A stretch of DNA of 64,000 nucleotides from Streptomyces sp. A1136 (GCF_004795055.1 NZ_SSBJ01000021.1:62001-126000), one strand, 5' to 3'; positions 15,136-23,091 are shown, counted from the first letter of the stretch. Numbers and translations are program-made. The notes: a model not told the origin generated them from the sequence alone.

Positions 15136-16155
15136 CTACCCCCGCAGGGGCCCTTCCGAGTCCCGCAGCCCGCCGCTCTCCCGTCCCCCGAGCACCCCGA
15201 GGATCTCGGCGCAGATGGCCAGGGCCGTCTCCGGCGGGGTCCGCGCCCCGAGGTCGAGACCGATCGGCCCGTGCACCCGGGCCAGCTCGGCCTCCGTCAC
15301 CCCGCCGGCCAGCAGGCCCTCCCGACGCCGGGCGGCGGTCCGGCGGGAGCCGAGCGCGCCGACGTACGGGACGCCGAGCGCGAGCGCCGTGCGCAGGGTC
15401 GGCACGTCGAAGTCCGGATCGTGGCTGAGGAGCACCAGGCAGGCGGCGTCCCGGTGCGCGCCCAGCACCTTCTCCGCCTCGGCGGCCGACTCGACCGTCA
15501 CCGCGCCCCAGTCCAGCAGCGTCGCCTGCCGCGCGATGATCTCCGCGAGCTCGCCGGCCCCGCCGATCACCACCTGCGGCGCGGACGGGTAGGCCTCCAC
15601 CAGCACCAGCCCCGAGCCCCCGTACAGGGCGTCCCGCCCCGGTCGACGCGTGCGCAGCAGCTCACCGGCCCGCCGCGCGGCGTCGTCGGCCGGGGGGTCG
15701 ACGTTCCGTACGAGCTCGCTCACCGCCCGGTCCGCGGCCTCGTTCAGCCGGGTCACCAGTGCCACCCCCTGTCCCTCTCCGAGCGACTCCCACCACTCGG
15801 CCGGGATCGCCGCCAATGGCTGGAGCAGCACCTCCGCCCGGCCGCCACACGTCAGCTTCGCCTCCACCGCCTCTCCGGCGCCGACCGAGACCTCGCACAC
15901 CCGCGCGGTGTCCCCGGCCGCCATCGCGCGGGCCTCCGCGACGAGTTCGGCGTCGAACACCCCCCGGTACAGGGCCCCGACGCAGTCGCCCCGCGTGTCC
16001 ACGAGTACCGCCCCGGCCGGGTCCCGCGGCCCGAACCCCTGCTCGGTGACGGGCCGCGCCAGGTAGCCGTCCCGTCCCTCCGCCACCCACCGCCGCGCCG
16101 TCTCCACCAGCTCACGCATCGCGTCCGCCCCATCCTCGTCGTCAGAGCCCGCCAC
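15136..16155 (-). CDS. XdhC/CoxI family protein
   Basis: The 339-residue protein begins at GTG 16155; an ATG 36 bases downstream is an alternative. The N-terminal XdhC domain has FGPRDPAGAVLVDTRGDCVGAL. The C-terminal Rossmann-like domain contains VVIGGAGELAEIIARQA, the LLSHDPDFDVPTLRTAL segment and the LGSRRTAARR signature. XdhC proteins bind molybdenum cofactor, help sulfurate it, and insert it into xanthine dehydrogenase-type enzymes. No molybdo-hydroxylase gene lies within the window, so it must serve an enzyme encoded elsewhere or be a solitary paralogue. It diverges from a phosphoribosyltransferase gene. Confidence 0.85.
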   Translation of the reverse strand: MAGSDDEDGADAMRELVETARRWVAEGRDGYLARPVTEQGFGPRDPAGAVLVDTRGDCVGALYRGVFDAELVAEARAMAAGDTARVCEVSVGAGEAVEAKLTCGGRAEVLLQPLAAIPAEWWESLGEGQGVALVTRLNEAADRAVSELVRNVDPPADDAARRAGELLRTRRPGRDALYGGSGLVLVEAYPSAPQVVIGGAGELAEIIARQATLLDWGAVTVESAAEAEKVLGAHRDAACLVLLSHDPDFDVPTLRTALALGVPYVGALGSRRTAARRREGLLAGGVTEAELARVHGPIGLDLGARTPPETALAICAEILGVLGGRESGGLRDSEGPLRG

Positions 16156-16300
16156 AAAGCACCTGGTCAGCGGCGCCGCATGGCCTTCGCGTCAACCTAC
16201 GCACACCGCCTACGCCTACCCACCCCCCAAAACCCACAGACCCGACACCACCTCCTTCGTACGAGTTGCGCCACGTCGCCGGGGGGCGTTGGTTCGAAGG

Positions 16301-16978
16301 GTGTTGTTCAACGACCGCGACGACGCCGGCCGCCGCCTGGCCGAGGCCCTGCGCTCCTACGGAGCCCGGCACCCGGTGGTGCTCGGCCTGCCCCGGGGCG
16401 GAGTCCCGGTGGCCTTCCACGTGGCCCAAGAGCTCGACGCCCCGCTCGACGTGGTGGTCGTACGCAAGCTGGGCGTCCCGGGCCACCGCGAGCTGGCGTT
16501 CGGCGCCCTCGGCGAAGGCGGCGTACGCGTGATCAACGAGGACGTGGTGCGCCGTGGCGGCCTCCGCCCGCAGGACATGGCGGAGGTCGAGCGAACGGAG
16601 ACGGCCTCCCTCGTCGACCAGGCCCACCGCTTCCGCGCGGGCCGCCCCCGCCTGCCCGTCGCGGGCCGGACGGCGATCCTGGTCGACGACGGCGTCGCCA
16701 CCGGCGCCACGGCGGCCGCCGCCTGCGAGGTCGTCCGCGCGCAGGGCGCGACCCACATCGTCATGGCCACCCCGGTGGCCCCTCCGGACGCGGCCGCGCG
16801 GCTCTCCGCCTCCGCCGACGAACTGGTCTGCCTCTCGACCCCGCCCGCCTTCTCCTCGGTGGGCCAGTGGTACCGGGACTTCTCCCAGACCCCGGACAGC
16901 GTGGTCATCGCCCTCTTGGCCGCCCGATCCCCGGGCCCCACCCCGGACCCACCCGCGGGAGATCGGCATCCGCCCTAG
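16301..16978 (+). CDS. Phosphoribosyltransferase family protein
   Basis: The 225-residue protein shows the type I phosphoribosyltransferase PRPP loop ILVDDGVATGATAAAA, with two acidic residues followed by T-G-A-T. It also shows the early VLGLPRGGVPVAF strand-loop. These proteins bind phosphoribosyl-pyrophosphate and a base. In this subgroup, often found next to dienelactone hydrolase or universal-stress genes, the substrate is not established. GTG 16301 was chosen because family members begin with a V/M-L-F-x-D-R-x-D-A-G-R block. TTG 16289 and TTG 16304 are possible alternatives and the ribosome site is weak. The extra C-terminal 25 residues are Pro-rich and disordered. Confidence 0.8.
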   Translation: MLFNDRDDAGRRLAEALRSYGARHPVVLGLPRGGVPVAFHVAQELDAPLDVVVVRKLGVPGHRELAFGALGEGGVRVINEDVVRRGGLRPQDMAEVERTETASLVDQAHRFRAGRPRLPVAGRTAILVDDGVATGATAAAACEVVRAQGATHIVMATPVAPPDAAARLSASADELVCLSTPPAFSSVGQWYRDFSQTPDSVVIALLAARSPGPTPDPPAGDRHPP

Positions 16979-17294
16979 GCCGGCCCGCGTGAAGGCAGGC
17001 ACCGCTCTCCGGCGCAACGACTCGGCACCCTCGACGAACGGGGCCCGACCGCCCTGCAGGAGCAACGGGAGCTGCCCCGCGCCGCGGCGCGCCGGCGGAC
17101 CGCCGACCCCCGCACGCCCCAACGGACCCCTGGCTGCCCGACCTGTCGGTGGGTCACTGCGAGGCCCTGGGCCTGTTGGGGGCCTTCGCTGCTTCCCGGC
17201 CAGACCCGCGGCGACGGACCGAGATCCTGTCCACGAATAGTCCGCAGCCGCTGACATACGGGTGCACACGGCGGCAGTTGGCCGCGCATACGCG
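16979..17294. other. Region without a recognisable gene, 3' of tRNA-Arg
   Basis: No intact gene is supported. Forward frames read as fragments with protein-like composition in two different frames. One holds PTALQEQRELPRAAARRR around 17050-17100, and another holds LSVGHCEALGLLGAF around 17145-17195. That would be compatible with a degraded coding sequence carrying a frameshift, but GC bias alone can produce such runs. No integrase fragment or duplicated tRNA end was seen. Confidence 0.3.
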
Positions 17295-17333
17295 AAGACC
17301 CCGTCTCAGCTAAGGCGCTGATGGCGGGGTCTT
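17295..17333 (-). terminator. Terminator of the tRNA-Arg gene
   Basis: On the minus strand, just after the tRNA, a nine-base stem (AAGACCCCG pairs with CGGGGTCTT) encloses a second small stem CAGC/GCTG. The position and strength suit a factor-independent terminator. Confidence 0.75.
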
Positions 17334-17351
17334 TGGGCACTTCCTGCGAAG

Positions 17352-17423
17352 TGCCCCCGGCAGGATTCGAACCTGCGCACACGGCTCCGGAGGCCGTTGC
17401 TCTATCCCCTGAGCTACGGGGGC
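17352..17423 (-). tRNA. tRNA-Arg (anticodon CCG)
   Basis: The 72-base cloverleaf on the minus strand has a seven-pair acceptor stem (GCCCCCG with CGGGGGC) and discriminator A. The D-arm begins GCTCAGGGGATAGAGC and the anticodon stem is ACGGC/GCCGT around loop CTCCGGA, giving anticodon CCG at 17390-17388. The T-arm contains GGTTCGAATCC. The 3' CCA is not encoded. It reads the CGG codon, which is very frequent in this genome. The gene sits about 700 bp from the ArgRS-like gene but is transcribed away from it. Confidence 0.97.
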
Positions 17424-17565
17424 GTGTCGTTCGCGTTGCGGCGACGGGTTGAACACTACCAGCTCGCGGGCGGTGATCAGAAACGGTTTGCGGGGGTGGG
17501 GAGGGGTGGGTCGCCCGGAGGGGGTGGAAGTGGGGAAAACCCGGACGCGGAGGCTTAGGCACACC

Positions 17566-17580
17566 TACTCTCGAGTTGTG
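17566..17580 (+). promoter_or_regulatory. Candidate leaderless promoter of the CheY-like gene
   Basis: TACTCT at 17566-17571 ends six bases before GTG 17578, and no Shine-Dalgarno sequence is present, which is typical of a leaderless start. The -35 region is GC-rich and not convincing. Confidence 0.35.
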
Positions 17581-18000
17581 CCAGGCGCCTCGCGCCGGGT
17601 GCTTGTTGTCGACGACAACAAGGTCATCCGGCAGCTGATCAAGGTCAATCTCGAGCTGGAGGGCTTCGAGGTCGTGACCGCGAACGATGGTGCCGAGTGT
17701 CTGGACGTCGTCCACCACGTCCGCCCCGACGTGATCACCCTCGACGTGGTCATGCCCCGGCTGGACGGGTTCGGGACCGCCGCGCGGTTGCGGGCCGATC
17801 CGAGGACGCGGGACGTGCCGCTCGCCGTGGTCAGTGCCTGTACGCAGCACGAGATGGAGGCCGGGATCACCGCCGGGGTCGACGCGTTCCTCGCCAAGCC
17901 CTTCGAGCCGGCCGAGCTGGTCCGGGTCGTACGGCGGCTCGTCGAGCGGCGGGACCGGCGTGAGCGGGAAGGGGCTCCCGCCGGGACCGGCAGGGGGTGA
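17578..18000 (+). CDS. Single-domain (CheY-like) response regulator
   Basis: The 140-residue protein is just a receiver domain. It has the acidic pair D12-D13, phosphoacceptor D56 in TLDVVMPRLDG and the conserved K107 in FLAKPFEP. A basic tail of about 18 residues follows. The Thr/Ser of motif 3 falls in AVVSAC at S86. There is no DNA-binding output domain, so it must act by protein contact or as a phosphate relay. No kinase gene is adjacent. The receiver type is close to the PleD/CheY group common in Streptomyces. It sits in front of the ArgRS-like/lysA operon on the same strand, separated by a 125-bp gap with its own promoter elements. Confidence 0.9.
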   Translation: MPGASRRVLVVDDNKVIRQLIKVNLELEGFEVVTANDGAECLDVVHHVRPDVITLDVVMPRLDGFGTAARLRADPRTRDVPLAVVSACTQHEMEAGITAGVDAFLAKPFEPAELVRVVRRLVERRDRREREGAPAGTGRG

Positions 18001-18052
18001 GGGTGTGGGGGCGAGGGGCAGGTCGGAGGGTGGAGACCGCCGGGAACCAGGG

Positions 18053-18076
18053 CGTTGTTCACAACGTTGTTCACAT
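18053..18076. promoter_or_regulatory. Tandem 12-bp repeats upstream of the ArgRS-like/lysA operon
   Basis: CGTTGTTCACAA (18053-18064) is followed directly by CGTTGTTCACAT (18065-18076). The junction contains the perfect palindrome ACAACGTTGT. The repeats end 36 bp before the candidate -10 of the downstream operon, a normal position for an activator or repressor site. AT content is high for this genome. No known Streptomyces regulator is assigned. Confidence 0.5.
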
Positions 18077-18089
18077 CGCGAAACCCCTC

Positions 18090-18128
18090 GCATGACGTCG
18101 GAGGTTCTCCCCTAGGCTGGGTCCCGTG
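18090..18128 (+). promoter_or_regulatory. Candidate promoter of the ArgRS-like gene and lysA
   Basis: TAGGCT at 18113-18118 is a good -10 hexamer that lies seven bases before GTG 18126, so the transcript would be leaderless. No clear -35 is seen, which suggests dependence on an activator, perhaps one that binds the upstream tandem repeats. Confidence 0.4.
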
Positions 18129-19082
18129 ACCCCCGCCGACCTCTCCCGTACCGTCGCGCACGCCGTGCGTGGCGCCGTCGAGGAGGGCGAGTTGCCCGTT
18201 GGGGTGGAGCAGCCGGGGCGCGTGGTGGTCGATCGGACGCGGCCGGGCGGGGTGGGGGAGTACGCCACCGCCGTCGCCTTTCCCCTGGCCAAGAGTGCCG
18301 GACGCCCGCCCGGGGACGTCGCGCGCGTGCTCGCCCGCCGGCTCGCGCGGGTGCCCGGGATCGACCGGGTCGAGGTCACCGGTGCCGGGTTCCTGAACTT
18401 CGTCATGGACCGGCCTTCCGCCGAAGCCCTCGTACGGGACGTGCGTGAGCGCGGCCACCGGTACGGGTGCTCCCCGCAGGCCGTGCCGGTCGCGGACGCC
18501 GCGACCCGGGCCGATGTCGTGCGCCGCGCCGTGTCGCGGCTCGGCGGCGACCCCGACACGGGCGGGCTGCGGATCGCGCCCGTACCGGAGAAGGAAGGGG
18601 ACGTCGTCGCCGCGTACGGTGTCGACGCCGCCCGCTGGGCCATGCTCGCCGTCCCGCCCCACGAGACCCCCGTGTTCGGTTCGCGGGCCCTCCTCGTCCA
18701 GGACGAGTCCAGTGACTTCTTCCGCGTGCGGTACGCATACGCCCGCACCCGCGCCCTGCTCCGCAACGCGGCCGCGCTCGGCTTCCGGCCGGAGCCGGGG
18801 GACACGGAGCACACCCCCGCCGCCGACGCCCTGCTGCGCGCCCTCGCCGACCACCCCCTCGCCCTCGAAGCCGCCGCCCACCACCGCGCGCCCGAACGGC
18901 TCGTGCGCCGGCTCGTCCGGCTGGCCGACGCGCTGCTCGACTTCCAGTACGACGTGCTCCCCAAGGGCGACGAGAAACCCTCGGCCGCCCACCGCTCCCG
19001 GCTGGCACTCGCCGAAGCCGCCGGGACGGTGCTGGCCGGTGGCCTGTCCCAGCTCGGCATCGCCGCCCCCGAACGCCTGTGA
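18126..19082 (+). CDS. Arginyl-tRNA synthetase-like protein lacking the catalytic core
   Basis: The 318-residue protein consists of the two ends of a class I arginyl-tRNA synthetase. Residues 1-90 match the ArgRS-specific N-terminal tRNA-binding domain (VEVTGAGFLNFVMD is its hallmark). Residues from about 150 match the segment after KMSKS (GDVVAAYGVDAARWAML) and the DALR anticodon-binding domain (VRYAYARTRALLRNAA). The Rossmann catalytic domain with HIGH is missing, and the KMSKS position reads PVPEKEG. Length is 318 against about 580 for the full enzyme, so aminoacylation is not possible. It occupies the argS position seen upstream of lysA in mycobacteria and corynebacteria. It may bind tRNA-Arg or act as a regulator; function is unknown. 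The frame is intact, so it is probably not a pseudogene. Confidence 0.85.
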   Translation: MTPADLSRTVAHAVRGAVEEGELPVGVEQPGRVVVDRTRPGGVGEYATAVAFPLAKSAGRPPGDVARVLARRLARVPGIDRVEVTGAGFLNFVMDRPSAEALVRDVRERGHRYGCSPQAVPVADAATRADVVRRAVSRLGGDPDTGGLRIAPVPEKEGDVVAAYGVDAARWAMLAVPPHETPVFGSRALLVQDESSDFFRVRYAYARTRALLRNAAALGFRPEPGDTEHTPAADALLRALADHPLALEAAAHHRAPERLVRRLVRLADALLDFQYDVLPKGDEKPSAAHRSRLALAEAAGTVLAGGLSQLGIAAPERL

Positions 19083-19101
19083 CCCGCGAAGAGAGAATCC
19101 G

Positions 19102-20493
19102 ATGAGCCGTTCCGCGCACCCCGCCGGGCCCCGCCACGCCGACGTCCTGCCCGAGGGCCACTACGCGCCGCCGCCCGCCGACCTCAACGCCCTCGACGAG
19201 AAGGTCTGGTCCCGCACCGTCACCCGCAACGCCGACGGCGTCGTGACCATGGGCGGGATCGAAGTGACGGCGCTGGCCGAACAGTTCGGGACGCCCGCCT
19301 ACTTCATGGACGAAGAGGACTTCCGGGCCCGCTGCCGCGCCTGGGCGCACGCCTTCGGCGCCGACGCCGACGTGTTCTACGCGGGCAAGGCGTTCCTCTC
19401 CAAGGCCGTCGTGAAGTGGCTGCGGGAGGAAGGACTCAACCTCGACGTGTGCTCCGGTGGCGAACTCGCCACCGCGCTCGCCGCCGGGATGCCCGCCGAG
19501 CGGATCGCGTTCCACGGCAACAACAAGTCCGTCGCGGAGATCACCCGGGCCGTCGAGGCCGGCGTGGGCCGCATCGTGCTCGACTCCTTCCAGGAGATCG
19601 CCCGCGTCGCGCACATCGCCGCCGACCTGGGTGTCCGTCAGCCCGTGCAGATCCGCGTCACCGTCGGCGTCGAGGCCCACACGCACGAGTTCATCGCCAC
19701 GGCGCACGAGGACCAGAAGTTCGGTATCGCGGTGGCCGACGGGTCCGCCGCCGAGGCCGTCCGCCGGGCGCTGGGGCACGCCTCGCTGGAGCTGCTCGGC
19801 GTCCACTCCCACATCGGATCGCAGATCTTCGACATGGCCGGATTCGAGGTGTCCGCGAAGCGCGTCGTGCGGCTGCTGGCAGCCGTCCGCGACGAGCACG
19901 GCGTGGAGCTGCCGGAGATCGACCTCGGTGGTGGTCTCGGTATCGCCTACACCTCCGCCGACGACCCCCGCGAGCCGCACGAGATCGCCAAGGCGCTGCA
20001 CGAGATCGTCGCGCGGGAGTGCGAGGCGGCGGGGCTGCGCGCCCCCCGGATCTCCGTCGAGCCCGGCCGGGCGATCGTCGGCCCGACCGCCTTCACCCTC
20101 TACGAGGTCGGCACCATCAAGCCGCTGGAGGGCCTGCGGACGTACGTGAGCGTCGACGGCGGGATGTCGGACAACATCCGCACCGCCCTCTACGACGCCG
20201 AATACGCGGTCACGCTCGTCTCCCGCGTCTCCGACGCCGAACCGATGCTGGTGCGCGTGGTCGGCAAGCACTGCGAGAGCGGCGACATCGTGGTCAAGGA
20301 CGCCTTCCTCCCGGCGGACCTCGCCCCGGGCGACCTCGTCGCGGTCCCGGCCACGGGCGCGTACTGCCGCTCCATGGCCAGCAACTACAACCACGCGCTC
20401 CGGCCGCCGGTCGTCGCGGTGCGCGACGGTGAGGCGCGCGAGATCGTCCGGCGCGAGACGGAGGAAGATCTCCTGCGTCTCGACCTCGGGTGA
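19102..20493 (+). CDS. lysA: Diaminopimelate decarboxylase
   Basis: The 463-residue protein decarboxylates meso-diaminopimelate to L-lysine, the last step of lysine synthesis. It is a fold type III PLP enzyme. Lys96 in FYAGKAF forms the Schiff base. The HGNNKS and HSHIGSQIF segments, the glycine-rich phosphate loop DLGGGLGIAY and the EPGRAIVGP block are all present. The C-terminal active-site cysteine motif is GKHCESGDI, with CESGD supplied across the dimer. The gene begins 19 bp behind the ArgRS-like gene, with a modest GAAGAGAGA site, and should be co-transcribed with it. In streptomycetes, which have LL-diaminopimelate in their walls, the enzyme draws on the same pool as peptidoglycan synthesis. 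Confidence 0.97.
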   Translation: MSRSAHPAGPRHADVLPEGHYAPPPADLNALDEKVWSRTVTRNADGVVTMGGIEVTALAEQFGTPAYFMDEEDFRARCRAWAHAFGADADVFYAGKAFLSKAVVKWLREEGLNLDVCSGGELATALAAGMPAERIAFHGNNKSVAEITRAVEAGVGRIVLDSFQEIARVAHIAADLGVRQPVQIRVTVGVEAHTHEFIATAHEDQKFGIAVADGSAAEAVRRALGHASLELLGVHSHIGSQIFDMAGFEVSAKRVVRLLAAVRDEHGVELPEIDLGGGLGIAYTSADDPREPHEIAKALHEIVARECEAAGLRAPRISVEPGRAIVGPTAFTLYEVGTIKPLEGLRTYVSVDGGMSDNIRTALYDAEYAVTLVSRVSDAEPMLVRVVGKHCESGDIVVKDAFLPADLAPGDLVAVPATGAYCRSMASNYNHALRPPVVAVRDGEAREIVRRETEEDLLRLDLG

Positions 20494-20536
20494 CGCCGGT
20501 ATTTCTGGGGCGGGCCCCCGGGCCCCCAAAATGGAC

Positions 20537-20585
20537 GTCTCACTCAATGGACCGAGGATGGAAACTGCTGTCCATTGCGTGAGAC
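20537..20585. promoter_or_regulatory. 16-bp inverted repeat between lysA and hom
   Basis: GTCTCACTCAATGGAC at 20537-20552 and GTCCATTGCGTGAGAC at 20570-20585 are complementary except for one position, around a 17-base centre. As RNA this is a strong stem with no T-run after it, 64 bases before hom. As DNA it is a long operator-like palindrome with GTCTCA/TGAGAC ends. A G/C-rich symmetric run at 20509-20527 just upstream may terminate lysA transcription. Confidence 0.6.
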
Positions 20586-20649
20586 TGGTCAGACCTGGCA
20601 CGCAAACCGCGTGCCGGGTGGCGATGGAAGATCGAAAGGCGTAGGTCGA

Positions 20650-21942
20650 ATGATGCGTACGCGTCCGCTGAAGGTGGCGCTGCTGGGCTGTGGTGTGGTC
20701 GGCTCAGAGGTGGCGCGCATCATGACGACGCACGCCGAAGACCTGACGGCCAGGATCGGCGCGCCCGTCGAACTCGCCGGCGTCGCCGTGCGTCGTCCCG
20801 CCAAGGTCCGCGAGGGCATCGACCCGGCCCTGGTCACCACCGATGCGACCGCCCTCCTCAAACGCGGCGACATCGACGTCGCCATCGAGGTCATCGGCGG
20901 CATCGAGCCGGCCCGCGGCCTGATCACCACCGCTTTCGAGCACGGCATCTCCGTCGTCTCCGCGAACAAGGCGCTGCTCGCCCAGGACGGCGCCGCGCTG
21001 CACGCGGCGGCCGAGCGGGCCGGACTCGACCTCTACTACGAGGCCGCCGTCGCCGGCGCGATCCCGCTGGTCCGCCCGATGCGCGAGTCCCTCGCCGGCG
21101 ACAAGATCAACCGCGTCATGGGCATCGTCAACGGCACGACGAACTTCATCCTCGACAAGATGGACTCGACGGGCGCCGGCTACCAGGAGGCGCTCGACGA
21201 GGCCACCGCCCTCGGGTACGCCGAGGCCGACCCGACCGCCGACGTCGAGGGCTACGACGCCGCCGCCAAGGCCGCGATCCTGGCCGGCATCGCCTTCCAC
21301 ACCCGGGTCCGGCTCGACGACGTCTACCGCGAGGGCATGACCGAGGTCAGCGCCGCCGACTTCGCCTCCGCCAAGCGCATGGGCTGCACCATCAAGCTCC
21401 TCGCGATCCTGGAGCGGGCCGCCGACGGCCGGTCGGTGACCGCCCGCGTGCACCCGGCGATGATCCCGCTCAGCCACCCGCTCGCGTCGGTCCGCGAGGC
21501 GTACAACGCCGTCTTCGTCGAGGCGGAGGCCGCCGGGCGGCTCATGTTCTACGGCCCGGGCGCGGGCGGCTCGCCGACCGCCTCCGCGGTCCTCGGCGAC
21601 CTCGTCGCCGTCTGCCGCAACAAACTCGCCGAGGCAACGGGGCCCGGCGAGTCGGCCTACACCCAGCTGCCGGTCAGCCCCATGGGGGACGTCGTCACGC
21701 GCTACCACATCAGCCTCGATGTGGCGGACAAGCCGGGCGTCCTCGCCCAGGTCGCGACGACCTTCGCGGAGCACGGGGTGTCGATCGACACCGTCCGCCA
21801 GCAGGGAAAGGACGGCGAGGCCTCCCTCGTCGTCGTCACTCACCGCGCCCCCGACGCCGCCCTCTCCGGGACCGTCGAGGCGCTGCGGAAGCTGGACACC
21901 GTTCGCGGTGTCGCCAGCATCATGCGTGTTGAAGGGGAGTAA
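20650..21942 (+). CDS. hom: Homoserine dehydrogenase
   Basis: The 430-residue protein reduces aspartate semialdehyde to homoserine, the branch point to threonine, methionine and isoleucine. The N-terminal Rossmann fold has ALLGCGVVGSEVARIM. The catalytic centre contains NGTTNFILDKM, the EADPTADVEGYDAAAK segment and the surrounding Lys residues. The C-terminal 80 residues form an ACT domain (DVADKPGVLAQVATTFAEHGVSI), the usual site of feedback inhibition by threonine. ATG 20650 and ATG 20653 are adjacent possible starts; an AGG-type site lies a few bases upstream. The gene has its own upstream region with a long inverted repeat and is followed closely by thrC. Confidence 0.97.
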   Translation: MMRTRPLKVALLGCGVVGSEVARIMTTHAEDLTARIGAPVELAGVAVRRPAKVREGIDPALVTTDATALLKRGDIDVAIEVIGGIEPARGLITTAFEHGISVVSANKALLAQDGAALHAAAERAGLDLYYEAAVAGAIPLVRPMRESLAGDKINRVMGIVNGTTNFILDKMDSTGAGYQEALDEATALGYAEADPTADVEGYDAAAKAAILAGIAFHTRVRLDDVYREGMTEVSAADFASAKRMGCTIKLLAILERAADGRSVTARVHPAMIPLSHPLASVREAYNAVFVEAEAAGRLMFYGPGAGGSPTASAVLGDLVAVCRNKLAEATGPGESAYTQLPVSPMGDVVTRYHISLDVADKPGVLAQVATTFAEHGVSIDTVRQQGKDGEASLVVVTHRAPDAALSGTVEALRKLDTVRGVASIMRVEGE

Positions 21943-21948
21943 GGACCC

Positions 21949-23019
21949 ATGAGCAGCAATCGCACCCACCAGTGGCGCGGCATCATCGAGGAGTACCGGG
22001 ACCGCCTGCCGGTGACGGACGCGACGCCCGTGGTCACGCTCCGCGAGGGTGGCACTCCCCTCGTCCCGGCCCAGGTGCTCTCCGAGCGCACGGGCTGTGA
22101 GGTGCATCTCAAGGTCGAGGGCGCGAACCCCACGGGGTCCTTCAAGGACCGCGGCATGACGATGGCGATCACCAAGGCCAAGGAGGAGGGCGCCAAGGCG
22201 GTCATCTGCGCCTCCACCGGCAACACCTCGGCCTCAGCCGCCGCGTACGCGGTGCGCGCCGGCATGGTCTCGGCGGTCCTCGTGCCCCGGGGCAAGATCG
22301 CGCTCGGCAAGATGGGTCAGGCCCTGGTGCACGGCGCCAAGATCCTCCAGGTGGACGGCAACTTCGACGACTGTCTGGACCTGGCCCGCGCGCTCTCCGA
22401 CAACTACCCGGTGGCGCTGGTCAATTCCGTCAACCCGGTCCGTATCGAGGGCCAGAAGACGGCCGCGTTCGAGATCGTCGACGCGCTGGGCGACGCCCCC
22501 GACGTCCACGTGCTGCCGGTCGGCAACGCGGGCAACATCACCGCGTACTGGAAGGGCTTCAAGGAGTACAAGGCCGACGGCCTGGCCTCCCGTACGCCCC
22601 GCGTGTGGGGCTTCCAGGCCTCCGGTTCCGCGCCGATCGTGCGGGGCGAGATCGTCAAGGAGCCGCACACCATCGCGACCGCGATCCGCATCGGCAATCC
22701 GGCCTCCTGGGAGTACGCCCTCGCGGCGCGTGAGGAGTCCGGCGGCTTCATCGACGAGGTGACGGACCGCCAGATCCTCGCCGCCTACCGGCTGTTGGCC
22801 GCTCAGGAGGGCGTCTTCGTGGAGCCCGCCTCCGCCGCGTCGGTGGCCGGTCTGCTCAAGGCGGCCGAGGCCGGACTGGTCGATCCCGGCCAGACGATCG
22901 TGTGCACCGTCACCGGCAACGGCCTCAAGGACCCCGACTGGGCCGTGGCCGGTGCCCCGCAGCCGGTCACCGTTCCGGTGGACGCCGAGGCCGCGGCCGT
23001 CCGGCTCGGCCTGGTCTGA
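21949..23019 (+). CDS. thrC: Threonine synthase
   Basis: The 356-residue PLP enzyme (fold type II) converts O-phosphohomoserine to threonine. Lys66 in NPTGSFKDRGM binds the cofactor. The ASTGNTSASAAAYA block and the glycine-rich VLPVGNAGNITAYWKGF phosphate-binding loop are intact. The length fits the short bacterial/archaeal class. It starts six bases behind hom with an AAGGGGAGTAAGGA ribosome site, so hom-thrC form one transcription unit. A strong hairpin follows the stop. The next gene, thrB, is 380 bp away instead of being overlapped as in many actinobacteria. Confidence 0.97.
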   Translation: MSSNRTHQWRGIIEEYRDRLPVTDATPVVTLREGGTPLVPAQVLSERTGCEVHLKVEGANPTGSFKDRGMTMAITKAKEEGAKAVICASTGNTSASAAAYAVRAGMVSAVLVPRGKIALGKMGQALVHGAKILQVDGNFDDCLDLARALSDNYPVALVNSVNPVRIEGQKTAAFEIVDALGDAPDVHVLPVGNAGNITAYWKGFKEYKADGLASRTPRVWGFQASGSAPIVRGEIVKEPHTIATAIRIGNPASWEYALAAREESGGFIDEVTDRQILAAYRLLAAQEGVFVEPASAASVAGLLKAAEAGLVDPGQTIVCTVTGNGLKDPDWAVAGAPQPVTVPVDAEAAAVRLGLV

Positions 23020-23047
23020 CCCGGCGCCCGCCCCGCGCGGGTCCGCA

Positions 23048-23091
23048 CCGAGTCGCCGGATTCCGGCAAGCCCCGGGATCCGGCGACTCGG
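23048..23091. terminator. Hairpin after thrC
   Basis: A 17-bp stem with one mismatch (CCGAGTCGCCGGATTCC pairs with GGGATCCGGCGACTCGG) encloses a 10-base loop. It begins 28 bases after the thrC stop and probably ends or attenuates hom-thrC transcription before thrB. Confidence 0.75.

Noticed and set aside
17310..17564. Minus-strand 84-codon open frame with PVAQGIEQRPPEPCAQVRILPG-like sequence
   Set aside because: It is a translation of the tRNA-Arg gene, a well-known artefact.
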